32,030 bases of DNA from Armatimonadota bacterium (GCA_020354555.1 CP070648.1:2892456-2924485), one strand, 5' to 3'; positions 9,092-17,199 are shown, counted from the stretch's first letter. Numbers and translations: made by a program. Notes: a model not told the origin generated them from the sequence alone.

Positions 9092-9120
9092 ATGTTAGCG
9101 CAAGGACGCGGGAAGGTCAA
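9092..9120 (-). promoter_or_regulatory. Sigma-70-type promoter for the activase gene
   Basis: The minus strand reads TTGACC, a 17-nt spacer, then TAACAT; a second AT-rich TAATAC follows just downstream. The spacing is ideal and the -35 matches 5 of 6 bases. The start of transcription would fall near 9084, giving a leader of about 44 nt before the GTG at 9040. Confidence 0.55.
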
Positions 9121-9205
9121 CGGGCGCAAGCGCTTATTCACACACCAAGGTGAACGGGAAGACACCTCCTGGGGCTGCCCGTTTGTGGTCGGCGCCGCGC
9201 GTGGC

Positions 9206-11092
9206 CTAGCTCGGGGCGGGGTGGTAGCGCTGCGGATGGTGGGCGAGGTCGGCGGCGGCCGCGGCGATGCCGGCCGGGGTGAGATCGTTGATTTCGAGGA
9301 GCGCCGCCCGCGGACCATGCTCGATGAAGCGGTCGGGCAGGCCGAGACGACGCATCGGCACGACGACGTCGTGCGCTTGCAGCAGCTCGAGCACGGCGCT
9401 GCCGAACCCGCCCTGAAGCGCATTCTCCTCGATTGTGATCAGCCCGCCGCAGCGGGCGGCGAGATCGAGGATGAGTTTCTCGTCCAGCGGCTTGACGAAG
9501 CGCGCGTCCACCACGGCGGCGGACACGCCCTGGCTCTCCAGCAGGACCGCTGCGTCGAGCGCGGGCGCCACCATGCTGCCCACGGCGAGCAGCGCAACCT
9601 CCGCACCCTCGCGCAAGACCTCGCCGACGCCGACGGGAATGGCCGGCGGAAGCTGATCCGGAAAGTGCGCCGCGGCGCGCGGGTAGCGTATGACCGCCGG
9701 CCCGTCGCCGGCGAGCGCGGTGCGCAACATCGCGGCAAGCTGCTCGCCGTCGCGCGGGGCCATCACGGTCAGGTTCGGGAGATGCCGCAGGTATGAGAGG
9801 TCGAAAACCCCGTGGTGCGTGGGGCCATCCTCGCCCACAAGCCCCGCGCGATCAACCGCAAGCACCACCGGTAGGCGCTGAAGGCACACGTCGTGCAGCG
9901 CCTGGTCGTAGGCGCGCTGGAGGAACGTCGAGTACACCGCGACTACCGGACGCAGACCCGCCGAGGCGAGGCCCGCCGCAAACGTAACCGCGTGCCCTTC
10001 GGCCATCCCCACGTCGAAGAACCGGTCCGGAAATCTCTGGCAGAAGGGCACGAGGCCCGTTCCGTCGGGCATAGCGGCGGTGACGGCGACGATGCGTTTG
10101 TCATCCTGCGCGAGCCGCACTAACGTCGCGCCGAAAACGGAGGTGAACGACGAGTCGCCCGCCGGCAGTGCCGGCTCGCCGGAGTCAATATCGAACGGCG
10201 CGATGCGGTGGAAGCGGCGCGCGTCGCGCTCGGCGGGATCGTAGCCCTTGCCTTTGGTCGTGATGACGTGAACCAGCACCGGGCCTTTGATGCTGCGCGC
10301 GTGACTGAGCGTTTCCACGAGGGCGTCAACATCGTGCCCGTCAATCGGGCCAAGGTAGGTGAAGCCGAGTTCCTCGAACAGCATGCCGGGCACGAGCAGG
10401 TGCTTGACGCTGGCCTTGAGCTTGTCGACCGCGTCGAGCATCGCCCCGCCGAGGGGGAGCCGCTGGACGGCGGCCTCGAAGTTGTCCTTGGCGCGCAGGT
10501 AGTGCGGGTCCGCGCGCACGCGGCTGAGGTAATGAGCCAGCGCGCCGACGTTGCGCGAGATGGACATCTCGTTATCGTTGAGCACGATCATGAGATCCTT
10601 GCCCAAGTGGCCCGCATGGTTCATGGCCTCGAAGGACATGCCGCCGGTCATTGCACCGTCGCCGATCACTGCGACGACGGCGTGTTCTTCACTCGCCAGA
10701 TCCCGCGCGGCGGCACACCCGAGAGCGACCGAAATCGAAGTGCTGCCGTGCCCGGTGTCGAAGCAGTCGTGCTCGCTTTCGGCGCGGCGCGGAAAGCCCG
10801 ACATCCCCCCGAGCTCTCGCAGCGTCGCCAGGGCCTCGGCACGCCCGGTGAGCAGCTTATGAGTGTAACACTGATGGCCGACATCCCAGATGATCTTGTC
10901 GCGCGGGCTATCGAGGACATAGTGCAGCGCGACGGACAGCTCGACCACGCCGAGATTCGCCGCCAGATGCCCGCCGCGGCGCGACACGACCTCGATCAGG
11001 CGGTCGCGGATGTCCTGCGCCAACTCCTTCAACTCGGCGTTTGACAGCCGCTTGAGGTCGGCGGGGCCGGATATCGTATCGAGAATTGACAT
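9206..11092 (-). CDS. dxs: 1-deoxy-D-xylulose-5-phosphate synthase
   Basis: Dxs condenses pyruvate with glyceraldehyde 3-phosphate, using thiamine diphosphate, to start the MEP isoprenoid pathway; the product also feeds thiamine and pyridoxal synthesis. The 628-residue length is normal. The thiamine-binding signature GDGAMTGG is at residues 144–151, followed by the metal-site LNDNEMSIS. The N-terminal [11 protein letters not shown] and [15 protein letters not shown] blocks are typical of Dxs. The catalytic Glu lies in [14 protein letters not shown], and [13 protein letters not shown] marks the pyrimidine domain, followed by the transketolase C-domain. The ATG at 11092 gives the usual Dxs N-terminus, with a GGATAGG-like site just upstream. 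The gene lies beyond xseB on the same strand but is separated by 272 nt containing a repeat, so it may be transcribed separately. The ispA gene that often precedes dxs is absent. Confidence 0.97.
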   Translation of the reverse strand: MSILDTISGPADLKRLSNAELKELAQDIRDRLIEVVSRRGGHLAANLGVVELSVALHYVLDSPRDKIIWDVGHQCYTHKLLTGRAEALATLRELGGMSGFPRRAESEHDCFDTGHGSTSISVALGCAAARDLASEEHAVVAVIGDGAMTGGMSFEAMNHAGHLGKDLMIVLNDNEMSISRNVGALAHYLSRVRADPHYLRAKDNFEAAVQRLPLGGAMLDAVDKLKASVKHLLVPGMLFEELGFTYLGPIDGHDVDALVETLSHARSIKGPVLVHVITTKGKGYDPAERDARRFHRIAPFDIDSGEPALPAGDSSFTSVFGATLVRLAQDDKRIVAVTAAMPDGTGLVPFCQRFPDRFFDVGMAEGHAVTFAAGLASAGLRPVVAVYSTFLQRAYDQALHDVCLQRLPVVLAVDRAGLVGEDGPTHHGVFDLSYLRHLPNLTVMAPRDGEQLAAMLRTALAGDGPAVIRYPRAAAHFPDQLPPAIPVGVGEVLREGAEVALLAVGSMVAPALDAAVLLESQGVSAAVVDARFVKPLDEKLILDLAARCGGLITIEENALQGGFGSAVLELLQAHDVVVPMRRLGLPDRFIEHGPRAALLEINDLTPAGIAAAAADLAHHPQRYHPAPS

Positions 11093-11141
11093 TGCCTATC
11101 CAATAACCTCTCATCGAGCCCGCACGGGCAGCAAGCTGCGT

Positions 11142-11252
11142 GTCGTCCAGAGCGCAAGCGAAGGGTTTCCCGGCGCAAGACTCCTCGCTTCCCCCCGGGC
11201 TGCGCTGCGCTGTGCTCAGGGCGAGCGCTCGCGGTGAACGTGAGGAATGACG
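11142..11252. repeat. Dispersed MITE-like repeat in the xseB–dxs gap
   Basis: The stretch begins GTCGTCCAGAGCGCAAGCG and ends, on the other strand, CGTCATTCCTCACGTTC. Inside are GAAGGGTTTCCC and CCTGAGCACAGCGC (minus strand) and a perfect 12-bp palindrome GCGAGCGCTCGC at 11221–11232. The wording matches the widespread short dispersed elements whose ends read GTCATyCTGAGCG...GCGAAG in many environmental genomes. Recognition is from memory of the pattern; copy number elsewhere cannot be seen here. The flanking bases 11093–11141 and 11253–11364 hold no gene. Confidence 0.5.
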
Positions 11253-11364
11253 GGGCCGCTTGCCTCATCACGGCTCACGATCCGATACTGCTGTCATGGG
11301 GCGGACTACAGCACTATGATTCGCCGCGGCACCTGAGGCGACCTTCGCTGCACGGAGCGCACAA

Positions 11365-11661
11365 TCACTCGGGATCGCCCGGCTCGTCGTCTCCCGGCGG
11401 CTCGAGTTCCCCGGCAAGCTCCTCGATGCGCCCCTGAGCGACCCGCAGCCGCTCTTCGCAGAACCGCCACAGGCCCATCGCCTCCTCGTGCAGGCGCAGC
11501 GAATCGTCCAGCGTTTCCTCCCCGCTCTCGAGGCGCTCGACGATCTTCTCCAGACGCTCTAGAGCCTGCTCGAAGGACTGGGCGGCAGCGCTCTCCCCGC
11601 CGGCCTTGAGGGCTGCCTTGCTCGAAGCGCCTTTGCCCGTTGGACTCCCTTTCTTCTTCAC
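11365..11661 (-). CDS. xseB: Exodeoxyribonuclease VII small subunit
   Basis: XseB is the small helical subunit that assembles in several copies on XseA to form exonuclease VII, which degrades single-stranded DNA during repair. The 98-residue protein has the family core: FEQALERLEKIVERLESGE, then the SLRLHEEAMGL and CEERLRVAQGRIEEL helices, and an acidic, proline-containing tail. The GTG at 11661 was chosen because it sits 2 nt after the xseA stop with GAGG just upstream, and because the preceding frame overlaps xseA and is not XseB-like. The N-terminal ~30 residues (Lys/Gly/Ser-rich) are longer than in the shortest homologues. The tight spacing implies coupled translation with xseA. Confidence 0.95.
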   Translation of the reverse strand: MKKKGSPTGKGASSKAALKAGGESAAAQSFEQALERLEKIVERLESGEETLDDSLRLHEEAMGLWRFCEERLRVAQGRIEELAGELEPPGDDEPGDPE

Positions 11662-11663
11662 GT

Positions 11664-12923
11664 TTACCTCTGTGTCACGTTCTCTTCCGGCTCGCGCGGG
11701 ACGACCCTGTCCACCTCGCACCATGCGGAGCCGTCGTGGAGGATCACCTCGGTCTCGTCGCCGGTGGAAAGCTGGCCGACGGCACGCACCACCGTTCCCT
11801 CCGGCGACAGGCGCATCACGCAATAGCCGCGGCTGAGCACTGCCAGCGGGTCGAGGGCGCGGCACCGTTCGCCCAGCGCCGTAATGCGCGCCTGGCGTCG
11901 CTCGACTTCCTGTCGGGCGGCGACGCGGATCCGGCGCAGCGCCTCATCGGTGCGCTGCCGCGGCTCCGCGAGCAGCGCCGCGGGAACGCCGAGAACCCGC
12001 CGCCCGCGCAGCAGACTCAGCTCCCGACGATGACGCTCGAGCAGGCGCACGACCGCGTTCCGCGCGCGCTCGCGCAGCCGCACGGCATGAGCGCACATCG
12101 CCGCCGCGTCTGGCGTCAGCACTTCCGCCGCTGCCGACGGCGTCGGCGCGCGCAGGTCGGCGACGAAATCGGCAATGGTGAAGTCCGTCTCGTGCCCCAC
12201 CGCGCTCACCACCGGCACCGGCGAGCCCGCAATCGCGCGTGCCACCGGCTCTTCGTTGAACGCCCACAGTTCCTCCAATGAGCCGCCGCCGCGCGCGAGC
12301 ACGATGACCTCCGCGTCGGGGACTTCCGCCGCCTCGGCCAGGGCGCGAACGATGGACGGAGCCGCGCCCGCTCCGGAAACCGCCGCCGGCACCAGAGTCA
12401 CCGCCACCCCCGGCCAGCGCCGCTTGGCGATGACTGAGAAATCGTGGAACACCGCGCCGTCGGCCGAGGTGACGACCGCAATGCGCCGCGGGAAAGACGG
12501 GATCGGCCGCTTGCGCGCGGCGTCGAACAGTCCCTCGGCGCGCAGCTTCTCCTTCAACTGCTCGAACAGCAAGTGCAGGGAGCCGACCCCGTCGGCCACC
12601 GCTTCGGTGACGTAGAGCTGATACTGACCGGCGCGCTCGTAAACCGTGATGCTACCGTGGGCGAGAATGCGCGCGCCATTCTCCGGCACGCACGACATGC
12701 GCTCGGCGTACTCGCGAAACGCCACGCAGCGGATCTGGCTCGCCTCGTCCTTCAGGGTGAAGTACACGTGGCCGGAGGTATGCCGCACGCAGTTGCTGAC
12801 TTCCCCCCGCACCCACACGTCGCGCAGCCCTTCGTCGCGCTCCAGCAACGCGCGAACGTACCGGGTCAGCTGCCGGACGCTGAAGATGAAGCGATCGGCG
12901 GGAGCGGCGGGGCGCTCGTTCAT
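11664..12923 (-). CDS. xseA: Exodeoxyribonuclease VII large subunit
   Basis: XseA is the catalytic subunit of exonuclease VII, a metal-dependent enzyme cutting single-stranded DNA from both ends. The 419-residue length is normal. The N-terminal OB-fold shows FSVRQLTRYVRALLE, VWVRGEVSN and HVYFTLKDE. The catalytic domain shows FPRRIAVVTS, then VIVLARGGGSLEELWAFN with the RGGGS motif, and GHETDFTIADFVAD and RAPTPSAAAE. A coiled-coil region rich in Arg/Glu follows, ending with the LSRGYCVM segment. The ATG at 12923 overlaps the nusB stop as ATGA, and the stop is followed 2 nt later by xseB, so nusB, xseA and xseB form one coupled unit. Confidence 0.97.
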   Translation of the reverse strand: MNERPAAPADRFIFSVRQLTRYVRALLERDEGLRDVWVRGEVSNCVRHTSGHVYFTLKDEASQIRCVAFREYAERMSCVPENGARILAHGSITVYERAGQYQLYVTEAVADGVGSLHLLFEQLKEKLRAEGLFDAARKRPIPSFPRRIAVVTSADGAVFHDFSVIAKRRWPGVAVTLVPAAVSGAGAAPSIVRALAEAAEVPDAEVIVLARGGGSLEELWAFNEEPVARAIAGSPVPVVSAVGHETDFTIADFVADLRAPTPSAAAEVLTPDAAAMCAHAVRLRERARNAVVRLLERHRRELSLLRGRRVLGVPAALLAEPRQRTDEALRRIRVAARQEVERRQARITALGERCRALDPLAVLSRGYCVMRLSPEGTVVRAVGQLSTGDETEVILHDGSAWCEVDRVVPREPEENVTQR

Positions 12924-13360
12924 CGGTCGTTCTCCGGCTGGGGCTGGGGCTCGGCCTGACGCTCGCCGAGGTCGCGCAGCAGGCTGCCGAGCACGCCGTT
13001 GACGAACTTGCTTGACTCGGCGGTGCTGTACTTCTTGGCCAGCTCCACGGCCTCATCTGCGGAAACCCCGTGCGGTATGTCGGGCAAGTGCAGGATTTCG
13101 AACATGGCGAGGCGCAGGACATTGCGATCCACGGCGGCCATGCGGTCGAGGCTCCAGTCCTTCGCGTAACGCGCGATCAGCTCATCGATCTCCGTGACAT
13201 GGGCGACCACACCGCGCACCAATTCGCGGGCGAACTCGACGCCTGCCTCGTCCAGCCGCCCATAGGCCTCGACAATCGCTTGGTCCACGGGGGTCTTGCC
13301 GACGTCGATCTGGTAAAGCCACTTGAGTGCCTGCTCGCGAGCCGCGCGTCGCTTGCTCAT
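12920..13360 (-). CDS. nusB: Transcription antitermination protein NusB
   Basis: NusB, with NusE (ribosomal protein S10), binds boxA RNA and supports antitermination, chiefly on rRNA operons. The 146-residue all-helical protein begins with the standard SKRRAAREQALKWLYQ and continues with ELVRGVVAHVTEIDELI, DWSLDRMAAVDRNVLRLA and the C-terminal EAVELAKKYSTAESSKFVNGVL signature (quoted here only in pieces of the family consensus). A TAGGGGAACG ribosome site precedes the ATG at 13360, and two hairpins fill the space back to accC. The stop overlaps the xseA start by 4 nt. Confidence 0.97.
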   Translation of the reverse strand: MSKRRAAREQALKWLYQIDVGKTPVDQAIVEAYGRLDEAGVEFARELVRGVVAHVTEIDELIARYAKDWSLDRMAAVDRNVLRLAMFEILHLPDIPHGVSADEAVELAKKYSTAESSKFVNGVLGSLLRDLGERQAEPQPQPENDR

Positions 13361-13376
13361 CGTTCCCCTACCGCGC

Positions 13377-13407
13377 AGTCTCGGCTGTCACGAAAGCAAC
13401 CGAGACT
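13377..13407 (-). promoter_or_regulatory. RNA hairpin just upstream of nusB
   Basis: On the minus strand AGTCTCGGTTG and CAGCCGAGACT form an 11-bp stem with one G·U pair and a 9-nt loop. The G·U favours the transcript of this strand. The stem ends about 16 nt before the nusB ATG, close to its ribosome site, and has no T-run. It could stabilise or process the mRNA, or limit nusB translation. Confidence 0.45.
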
Positions 13408-13414
13408 CCTCCGG

Positions 13415-13476
13415 AATGGGGTTCGCAAGCATAATTGTCCAGTCTGCCGGCCCTCCGGTAATGGACGAACCCCATT
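13415..13476 (-). promoter_or_regulatory. Long inverted repeat overlapping the accC stop
   Basis: A perfect 11-bp inverted repeat, AATGGGGTTCG at 13415–13425 and CGAACCCCATT at 13466–13476, encloses 40 nt that contain a further GTCCA/TGGAC pair and a CCGG/CCGG pair. The right arm overlaps the TAA of accC. No T-run follows. It is a candidate processing, attenuation or mRNA-stability element. Confidence 0.4.
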
Positions 13477-14824
13477 AGAGCCCCATCCGGCGTCGGATAA
13501 AATCAGTGGTGGTTTCACCGCGTCGGAAGAAGGCGTTGGCAAGCACCTCGCGGTGGAAGGAGATGGTCGTCCGAAAACCGTCGATCTCAAATTCGGCGAG
13601 CGCGCGCTGGGCGCGGGCGATCGCCTCGCGGCGGTCCCGGCCCCACACGATGAGCTTGGCGAGGAGCGGATCGTAGTACGGCGGCACATGATAGCCTGCG
13701 TAGAGGTGCGTGTCCACGCGTACCCCCGGCCCACCTGGAAGACGCAGGCCATTGACCGCGCCCGCCGACGGCGCGAATTCGCGCTCGGGGTCCTCGGCGG
13801 TGATGCGGCATTCGATGGCATGGCCGTGGAACTGGATGTCCTTCTGCGCGTGAGCGAGCTTCTCGCCGGCCGCGAGCCGGATCTGCTCCTTGACCAGATC
13901 CATGCCGGTGACGCACTCCGTCACCGGGTGCTCGACCTGGATGCGGGCGTTCATCTCGAGGAAATAGAACTTGCGGTTGGTGTCGAGCAGGAACTCGACG
14001 GTGCCGGCGTTGGTGTAGCCAACTGCCTTGGCGGCGCGCAGTGCCGCGTCCCCCATGCGGTGGCGCAGGGAAGGCGACAAGGCCATGGACGGCGACTCCT
14101 CGAGCAGCTTCTGGTGCCGCGAGGTCTGAATCGAGCACTCGCGCTCGCCGAGGTGGATCATGTTGCCGCGCTTGTCGGCGAGGATCTGGAATTCGATGTG
14201 CCGCGGCTCCTCCAGGTAGCGCTCGAGGTAAACCTCCGAGCGCCCGAACGCGGCCTCCGCCTCCGAGCGCGCTACGGGCAGGCTGCGCACGAGGTCGTCG
14301 TCGTCGTGAACGATGCGAATGCCGCGCCCCCCGCCTCCGGCCGCCGCCTTGATGATCATCGGGTACCCAGAGCGCGACGCCACCTTCAGCGCATCCTGAT
14401 CGTTGACCACGATGGCCGGTTCCTCCGGCGGGATGACGGGGACGCCGGCGGCGTGCATGGTGTGCTTGACCTGCGCCTTGTCCTGAAGCGCCTCGATGGT
14501 GTCCGCGCTGGGGCCGATGAAGGCGAGCTTGCACAAGTCGCAGTTCTCGGCGAAGCTCGCGGTCTCGGCGAGGTTGCCATAGCCCGGGTGGACGGCGTCG
14601 GCCTCGGTGATGAGGGCCGCGGTGATGATGTTGGGAATGTTGAGGTAGCTGTCGCGATTCGCCGGCGGGCCTATGCACACTGCCTCGTCGGCGAGCCGCA
14701 CGTGGAGTGCGTCCGCGTCGGCCTGCGAGTACACCGCGACCGTGGGTATGCGCATCTCGCGGCAAGCGCGGATAACACGCACCGCGATCTCACCGCGATT
14801 GGCGACAAGGATCTTCTTGAACAC
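13475..14824 (-). CDS. accC: Acetyl-CoA carboxylase biotin carboxylase subunit
   Basis: AccC carboxylates the biotin on AccB with ATP and bicarbonate, the first half-reaction of malonyl-CoA formation for fatty acid synthesis. The 449-residue length fits the family (about 447). The GTG at 14824 gives the standard FKKILVANRGEIAVRVIRA N-terminus, with GGAGAG about 9 nt upstream. ATP-grasp features follow: the glycine-rich loop GGGGRGIRI, HIEFQILADKRGNMIHLGER, and EMNARIQVEHPVTE with the metal and catalytic residues. The C-terminal domain ends GFRTTISFHREVL. The gene is separated from accB by a pilin-like gene, which is unusual. accA and accD are not in the window. Confidence 0.97.
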   Translation of the reverse strand: MFKKILVANRGEIAVRVIRACREMRIPTVAVYSQADADALHVRLADEAVCIGPPANRDSYLNIPNIITAALITEADAVHPGYGNLAETASFAENCDLCKLAFIGPSADTIEALQDKAQVKHTMHAAGVPVIPPEEPAIVVNDQDALKVASRSGYPMIIKAAAGGGGRGIRIVHDDDDLVRSLPVARSEAEAAFGRSEVYLERYLEEPRHIEFQILADKRGNMIHLGERECSIQTSRHQKLLEESPSMALSPSLRHRMGDAALRAAKAVGYTNAGTVEFLLDTNRKFYFLEMNARIQVEHPVTECVTGMDLVKEQIRLAAGEKLAHAQKDIQFHGHAIECRITAEDPEREFAPSAGAVNGLRLPGGPGVRVDTHLYAGYHVPPYYDPLLAKLIVWGRDRREAIARAQRALAEFEIDGFRTTISFHREVLANAFFRRGETTTDFIRRRMGL

Positions 14825-14852
14825 AAAGGCTCTCCGCCTGTCGGGGTCGGGG

Positions 14853-15239
14853 TCAGAAGCGCTCGTGGCCGGGGGTCGTGCAGCGCACAGTGCCCGTCGC
14901 CGGATCGTACGCGTAGGGGTTGCCTGAGACGGAGCAGGCTTTGGCGCCGCCGCGGATCTCGGCAAGCGATCCCGGAGGCTGCTCCGCATCCATGCGGTAC
15001 GCCGCGATTTCCTGGCGCAGCCCGCGCAGATTCTGCTGGCACTCCACTGCCCGGGCTTGCTCCAGCGCGGCGCCCGGCCGGGTGCGCGCTTGCGTGGCCA
15101 GGTCGTCCACCTCAGTGCCCGCGCCGCTCGGCGCAGTCGGCCTCCCGTACAGCATGTAGATCACGATGAGGATGATGACCGTGACGACCAGCAGCTCGAT
15201 GAGCGTCGCCCACCCGGCCTCAGATCGCTTCGGCTTCAA
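14853..15239 (-). CDS. Prepilin-like / pseudopilin-type membrane protein between accB and accC
   Basis: This 128-residue protein has a short basic leader (MKPKRSEAG), then WATLIELLVV and a hydrophobic helix to about residue 31, as in type IV prepilins (G^FTLIELLVV). The Glu that normally sits at +5 after the cleaved Gly is at +6 here, because an Ala is inserted. The periplasmic part resembles pilin-like proteins of the CxxNL...Y...CxxxGxxYxYD...VxC type, with Cys67, Cys102 and Cys120 and YAYDPATGTVRC. The TTG start at 15239 lies inside the accB end (20-nt overlap) and has GGGAG 6 nt upstream; no later start keeps the leader. It could be a pseudopilin, or simply a signal-anchored protein. Its role in a carboxylase operon is unknown. 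Confidence 0.75.
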   Translation of the reverse strand: MKPKRSEAGWATLIELLVVTVIILIVIYMLYGRPTAPSGAGTEVDDLATQARTRPGAALEQARAVECQQNLRGLRQEIAAYRMDAEQPPGSLAEIRGGAKACSVSGNPYAYDPATGTVRCTTPGHERF

Positions 15240-15687
15240 TTTCGACTCCCTCGGCTGCGGCCAGCGGCTGGATCAGCATCAGGGGCTGACCGTACTCCAC
15301 GGCCGCCCCGTCCGCCGCCAGCACCTCGCGCGCCACGCCGCCCACTGGCGACAGCACGTCATTCGGCACCTTCATCACCTCGATCGCCCCGATCACCTGT
15401 CCCACCGCAACGGTGTCGCCCGGCGACACCTTCGCGCTGTGATCGGTCGCGGCGCGGAAGATGCCCACCATCGGCGCGACCACCGGAAACGACTCCGGCG
15501 CCTCCCCGGCGGCCCGCGGCTCCGGTTCCACCGCGAACACCGGCGCTTCCTCTTCCGCTCCGATGCCCTCGCGCTTGAGGCTGATCTTGAAGTCGGGCAA
15601 TTCGACGGACAACTCGGTGACACCCGACTCGCGCATGATGGCGATCAGCTCGCGGATGCGTTCGAGTTGGAAGTTGTCCTTTGGCAT
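15220..15687 (-). CDS. accB: Biotin carboxyl carrier protein of acetyl-CoA carboxylase
   Basis: AccB carries the biotin that AccC carboxylates and the carboxyltransferase uses. The 155-residue protein has an N-terminal helix region (QLERIRELIAIM), a beta segment ELSVELPDFKISLKR, a Pro/Glu/Ala linker (about 42–68) and the biotinyl domain from about 69. The biotin-accepting lysine is K106 in IEVMKVPND, where the usual EAMKM reads EVMKV. APMVGIF and SPVGGVAREVLAADG are typical strands. The ATG at 15687 lies 10 nt after the efp stop. The C-terminal 10 residues after LMLIQPL are an acidic extension overlapping the next gene's start. Confidence 0.96.
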   Translation of the reverse strand: MPKDNFQLERIRELIAIMRESGVTELSVELPDFKISLKREGIGAEEEAPVFAVEPEPRAAGEAPESFPVVAPMVGIFRAATDHSAKVSPGDTVAVGQVIGAIEVMKVPNDVLSPVGGVAREVLAADGAAVEYGQPLMLIQPLAAAEGVEIEAEAI

Positions 15688-15697
15688 GGTGCTGTCT

Positions 15698-16261
15698 TCA
15701 GGTCGAGACGCGGGCGACGTACTCGCCGCTGCGCGTGTCGACGCGGATGACGTCGCCGGTGTTGATAAACAGCGGAACGTCCACCACCGCGCCGGTCTCG
15801 ACCTTCGCCGGCTTCGAGCCGCCTGACGCGGTGTCGCCGCGCAAGCCCGGGTCGGTCTCGGCGATCTCAAGCTCGACGGTGTCCGGAAGCTCGACCCCGA
15901 TCAAGCGGCTATTGTGCATGACGACCGAGACCTCCAGGCCTTCCTTGAGGTACTTCGCGCCGTCGCCGAACTCATCGGCGCCGAGCGTGATCTGGTCATA
16001 GGTATCGAGGTCCATGAGGACGTAGTCCGTTGCCACGCGATAGAGGTACTGCATCGGCTTGCGCTCGACGTGCGCCATTTCCATCCGCTCGCCCGCGCGG
16101 AAGGTACGATCGAAGACATTGCCGCTGCGGATGTTGCGCAACTTGGTGCGCACGAACGCGCCGCCCTTGCCCGGCTTGACGTGCTGGAACTCAACGATTT
16201 GAAAGACCTCGCCCTCCAACTCGATGGTGAGGCCGCGCTTGAAATCGGCCGTTGAGATCAT
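15698..16261 (-). CDS. efp: Elongation factor P
   Basis: EF-P binds ribosomes stalled at polyproline and promotes peptide-bond formation. The 187-residue length is standard. The KOW-like domain I carries the loop KPGKGGAF with the tip lysine K32 (equivalent to the modified lysine of E. coli EF-P). OB domains II and III follow, with [19 protein letters not shown] and [14 protein letters not shown], and the C-terminal [17 protein letters not shown] signature. The type of lysine modification cannot be told; no modifying enzyme is in the window. It is the first gene of the minus-strand housekeeping run, with a good promoter about 50 nt upstream. Confidence 0.97.
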   Translation of the reverse strand: MISTADFKRGLTIELEGEVFQIVEFQHVKPGKGGAFVRTKLRNIRSGNVFDRTFRAGERMEMAHVERKPMQYLYRVATDYVLMDLDTYDQITLGADEFGDGAKYLKEGLEVSVVMHNSRLIGVELPDTVELEIAETDPGLRGDTASGGSKPAKVETGAVVDVPLFINTGDVIRVDTRSGEYVARVST

Positions 16262-16312
16262 GTGAGAACCGTCCGAGAGAAGCGGGCCCGTTCCCGGCCG
16301 CCCGCCAGCGCT

Positions 16313-16341
16313 AGTGTACTATCGCCCGGCCCGGAAGTCAA
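16313..16341 (-). promoter_or_regulatory. Sigma-70-type promoter for the efp–accB–accC operon
   Basis: The minus strand shows TTGACT, a 17-nt spacer, then TACACT. The -35 matches 5 of 6 bases and the -10 matches 4 of 6. Transcription would start near 16305, leaving about 44 nt before the efp ATG, the same leader length as predicted for the activase promoter. Confidence 0.6.
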
Positions 16342-16537
16342 GCAGTGCGAGAGCGGCGGCGTGGAGCGCGGAGCGGGGGAAACCGCTGCCGGATGTGGAA
16401 CGGGCGCTCCCGCCGGTTCATCTCGGCGCCGCGGCGTCGGCGCCAGCCACGGCGTGCTCGCACCGACGCCAACAACACTCGGTCACACTGGCGGCAGTAG
16501 CGGCGCTGTGGAGCGGCGGGGGCGTGAGGAGGTGCTT

Positions 16538-16696
16538 CTAGCCGTCCTCGGGTTCCCGGCAACAGGCGGGCAGGCTGCCACCGGCCCGGTGGGCGGCGAC
16601 GCATTCACAGCACTTGCCGCGCCGGGGGCAGTCGTCAGAGGTGCATGGGCAGTTGTCAAGATTGCTCTGCAGATTCGGGCATTCGGGCTTCGGCAT
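16538..16696 (-). CDS. Small cysteine-rich protein, DUF6485-like
   Basis: This 52-residue protein carries nine cysteines: C6, C16, C18, C23, C29, C30, C32, C45 and C46. The order CPN..., CPCTS..C, RRGKCCECVAAH and LPACC matches, from memory, small bacterial and archaeal DUF6485-type proteins (CPN-x-N-x-C-x-C-T...RRGxCCECVxxHR...LPAC). The arrangement suggests binding of zinc or an iron-sulfur cluster; the function of the family is not known to me. The ATG at 16696 has GAGGT 7 nt upstream, and the stop is TAG. It lies upstream of the efp promoter on the same strand, with about 200 nt between, so it is likely a separate transcript. The next base stretch, 16262–16537, holds only the efp promoter. 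Confidence 0.7.
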   Translation of the reverse strand: MPKPECPNLQSNLDNCPCTSDDCPRRGKCCECVAAHRAGGSLPACCREPEDG

Positions 16697-17199
16697 GTTC
16701 TACCTCGCATCGGATTCGTGTGCGAACTCTCCGCGTTTCATCGCACACCGCCTGTGAGGTTCGGCGGGCGACGCCGGATCACCTGCGGAGGACCAGCGTG
16801 GGCGTTTCGTCCGGAGCAAGCGCAGCGTTCCGGCGCCTCGCTCCCCACACGCACGGTGGTTCTGAGCAACGGACAGCACACCCGCGCGGCGCAATCGAGT
16901 GCAGCGCGGGCCAAGGCTGCCCTTGAATGTCCGGAGCCGGGTCGGCCGGGACGCTCGCCCTGCCGGCGCCACGCGTCGGCGCCGCTCGGCATCCCCCGGA
17001 TTATCGTGATTTCATGCAGGGAAGTGGCGAGGGCGTGCCGAATGGCCCCTGCGGTCGCTCGACAGCAGCCCCGGCGTCGGGACGTCGCTGGGCCAGCTAG
17101 CCGTGTCCGCGTATCTGCTCTAAATCGTCGCAGCCCTGGACGGCCAGCCCGGTCCCTCGCGGGTGCTGCTTGCCGGAGTCCGGCTCGGGAGGTGCTACG
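16697..17199. other. Intergenic region between divergent genes, no gene seen
   Basis: These 503 bases separate the small Cys-rich gene (-) from the large secreted protein (+). Long open frames cross it on both strands, but their translations are Arg/Ala/Gly-rich without domain signs and extend through coding or promoter DNA. I found no convincing promoter on either strand; the only clear signal is the GGGAGGTG ribosome site at the right end. Confidence 0.55.

Noticed and set aside
9037-9423. 128-codon minus-strand frame with AGGAGG near a GTG between dxs and the activase
   Set aside because: It overlaps dxs, the AGGAGG overlaps the GTG so spacing is wrong, and the region contains the activase promoter.
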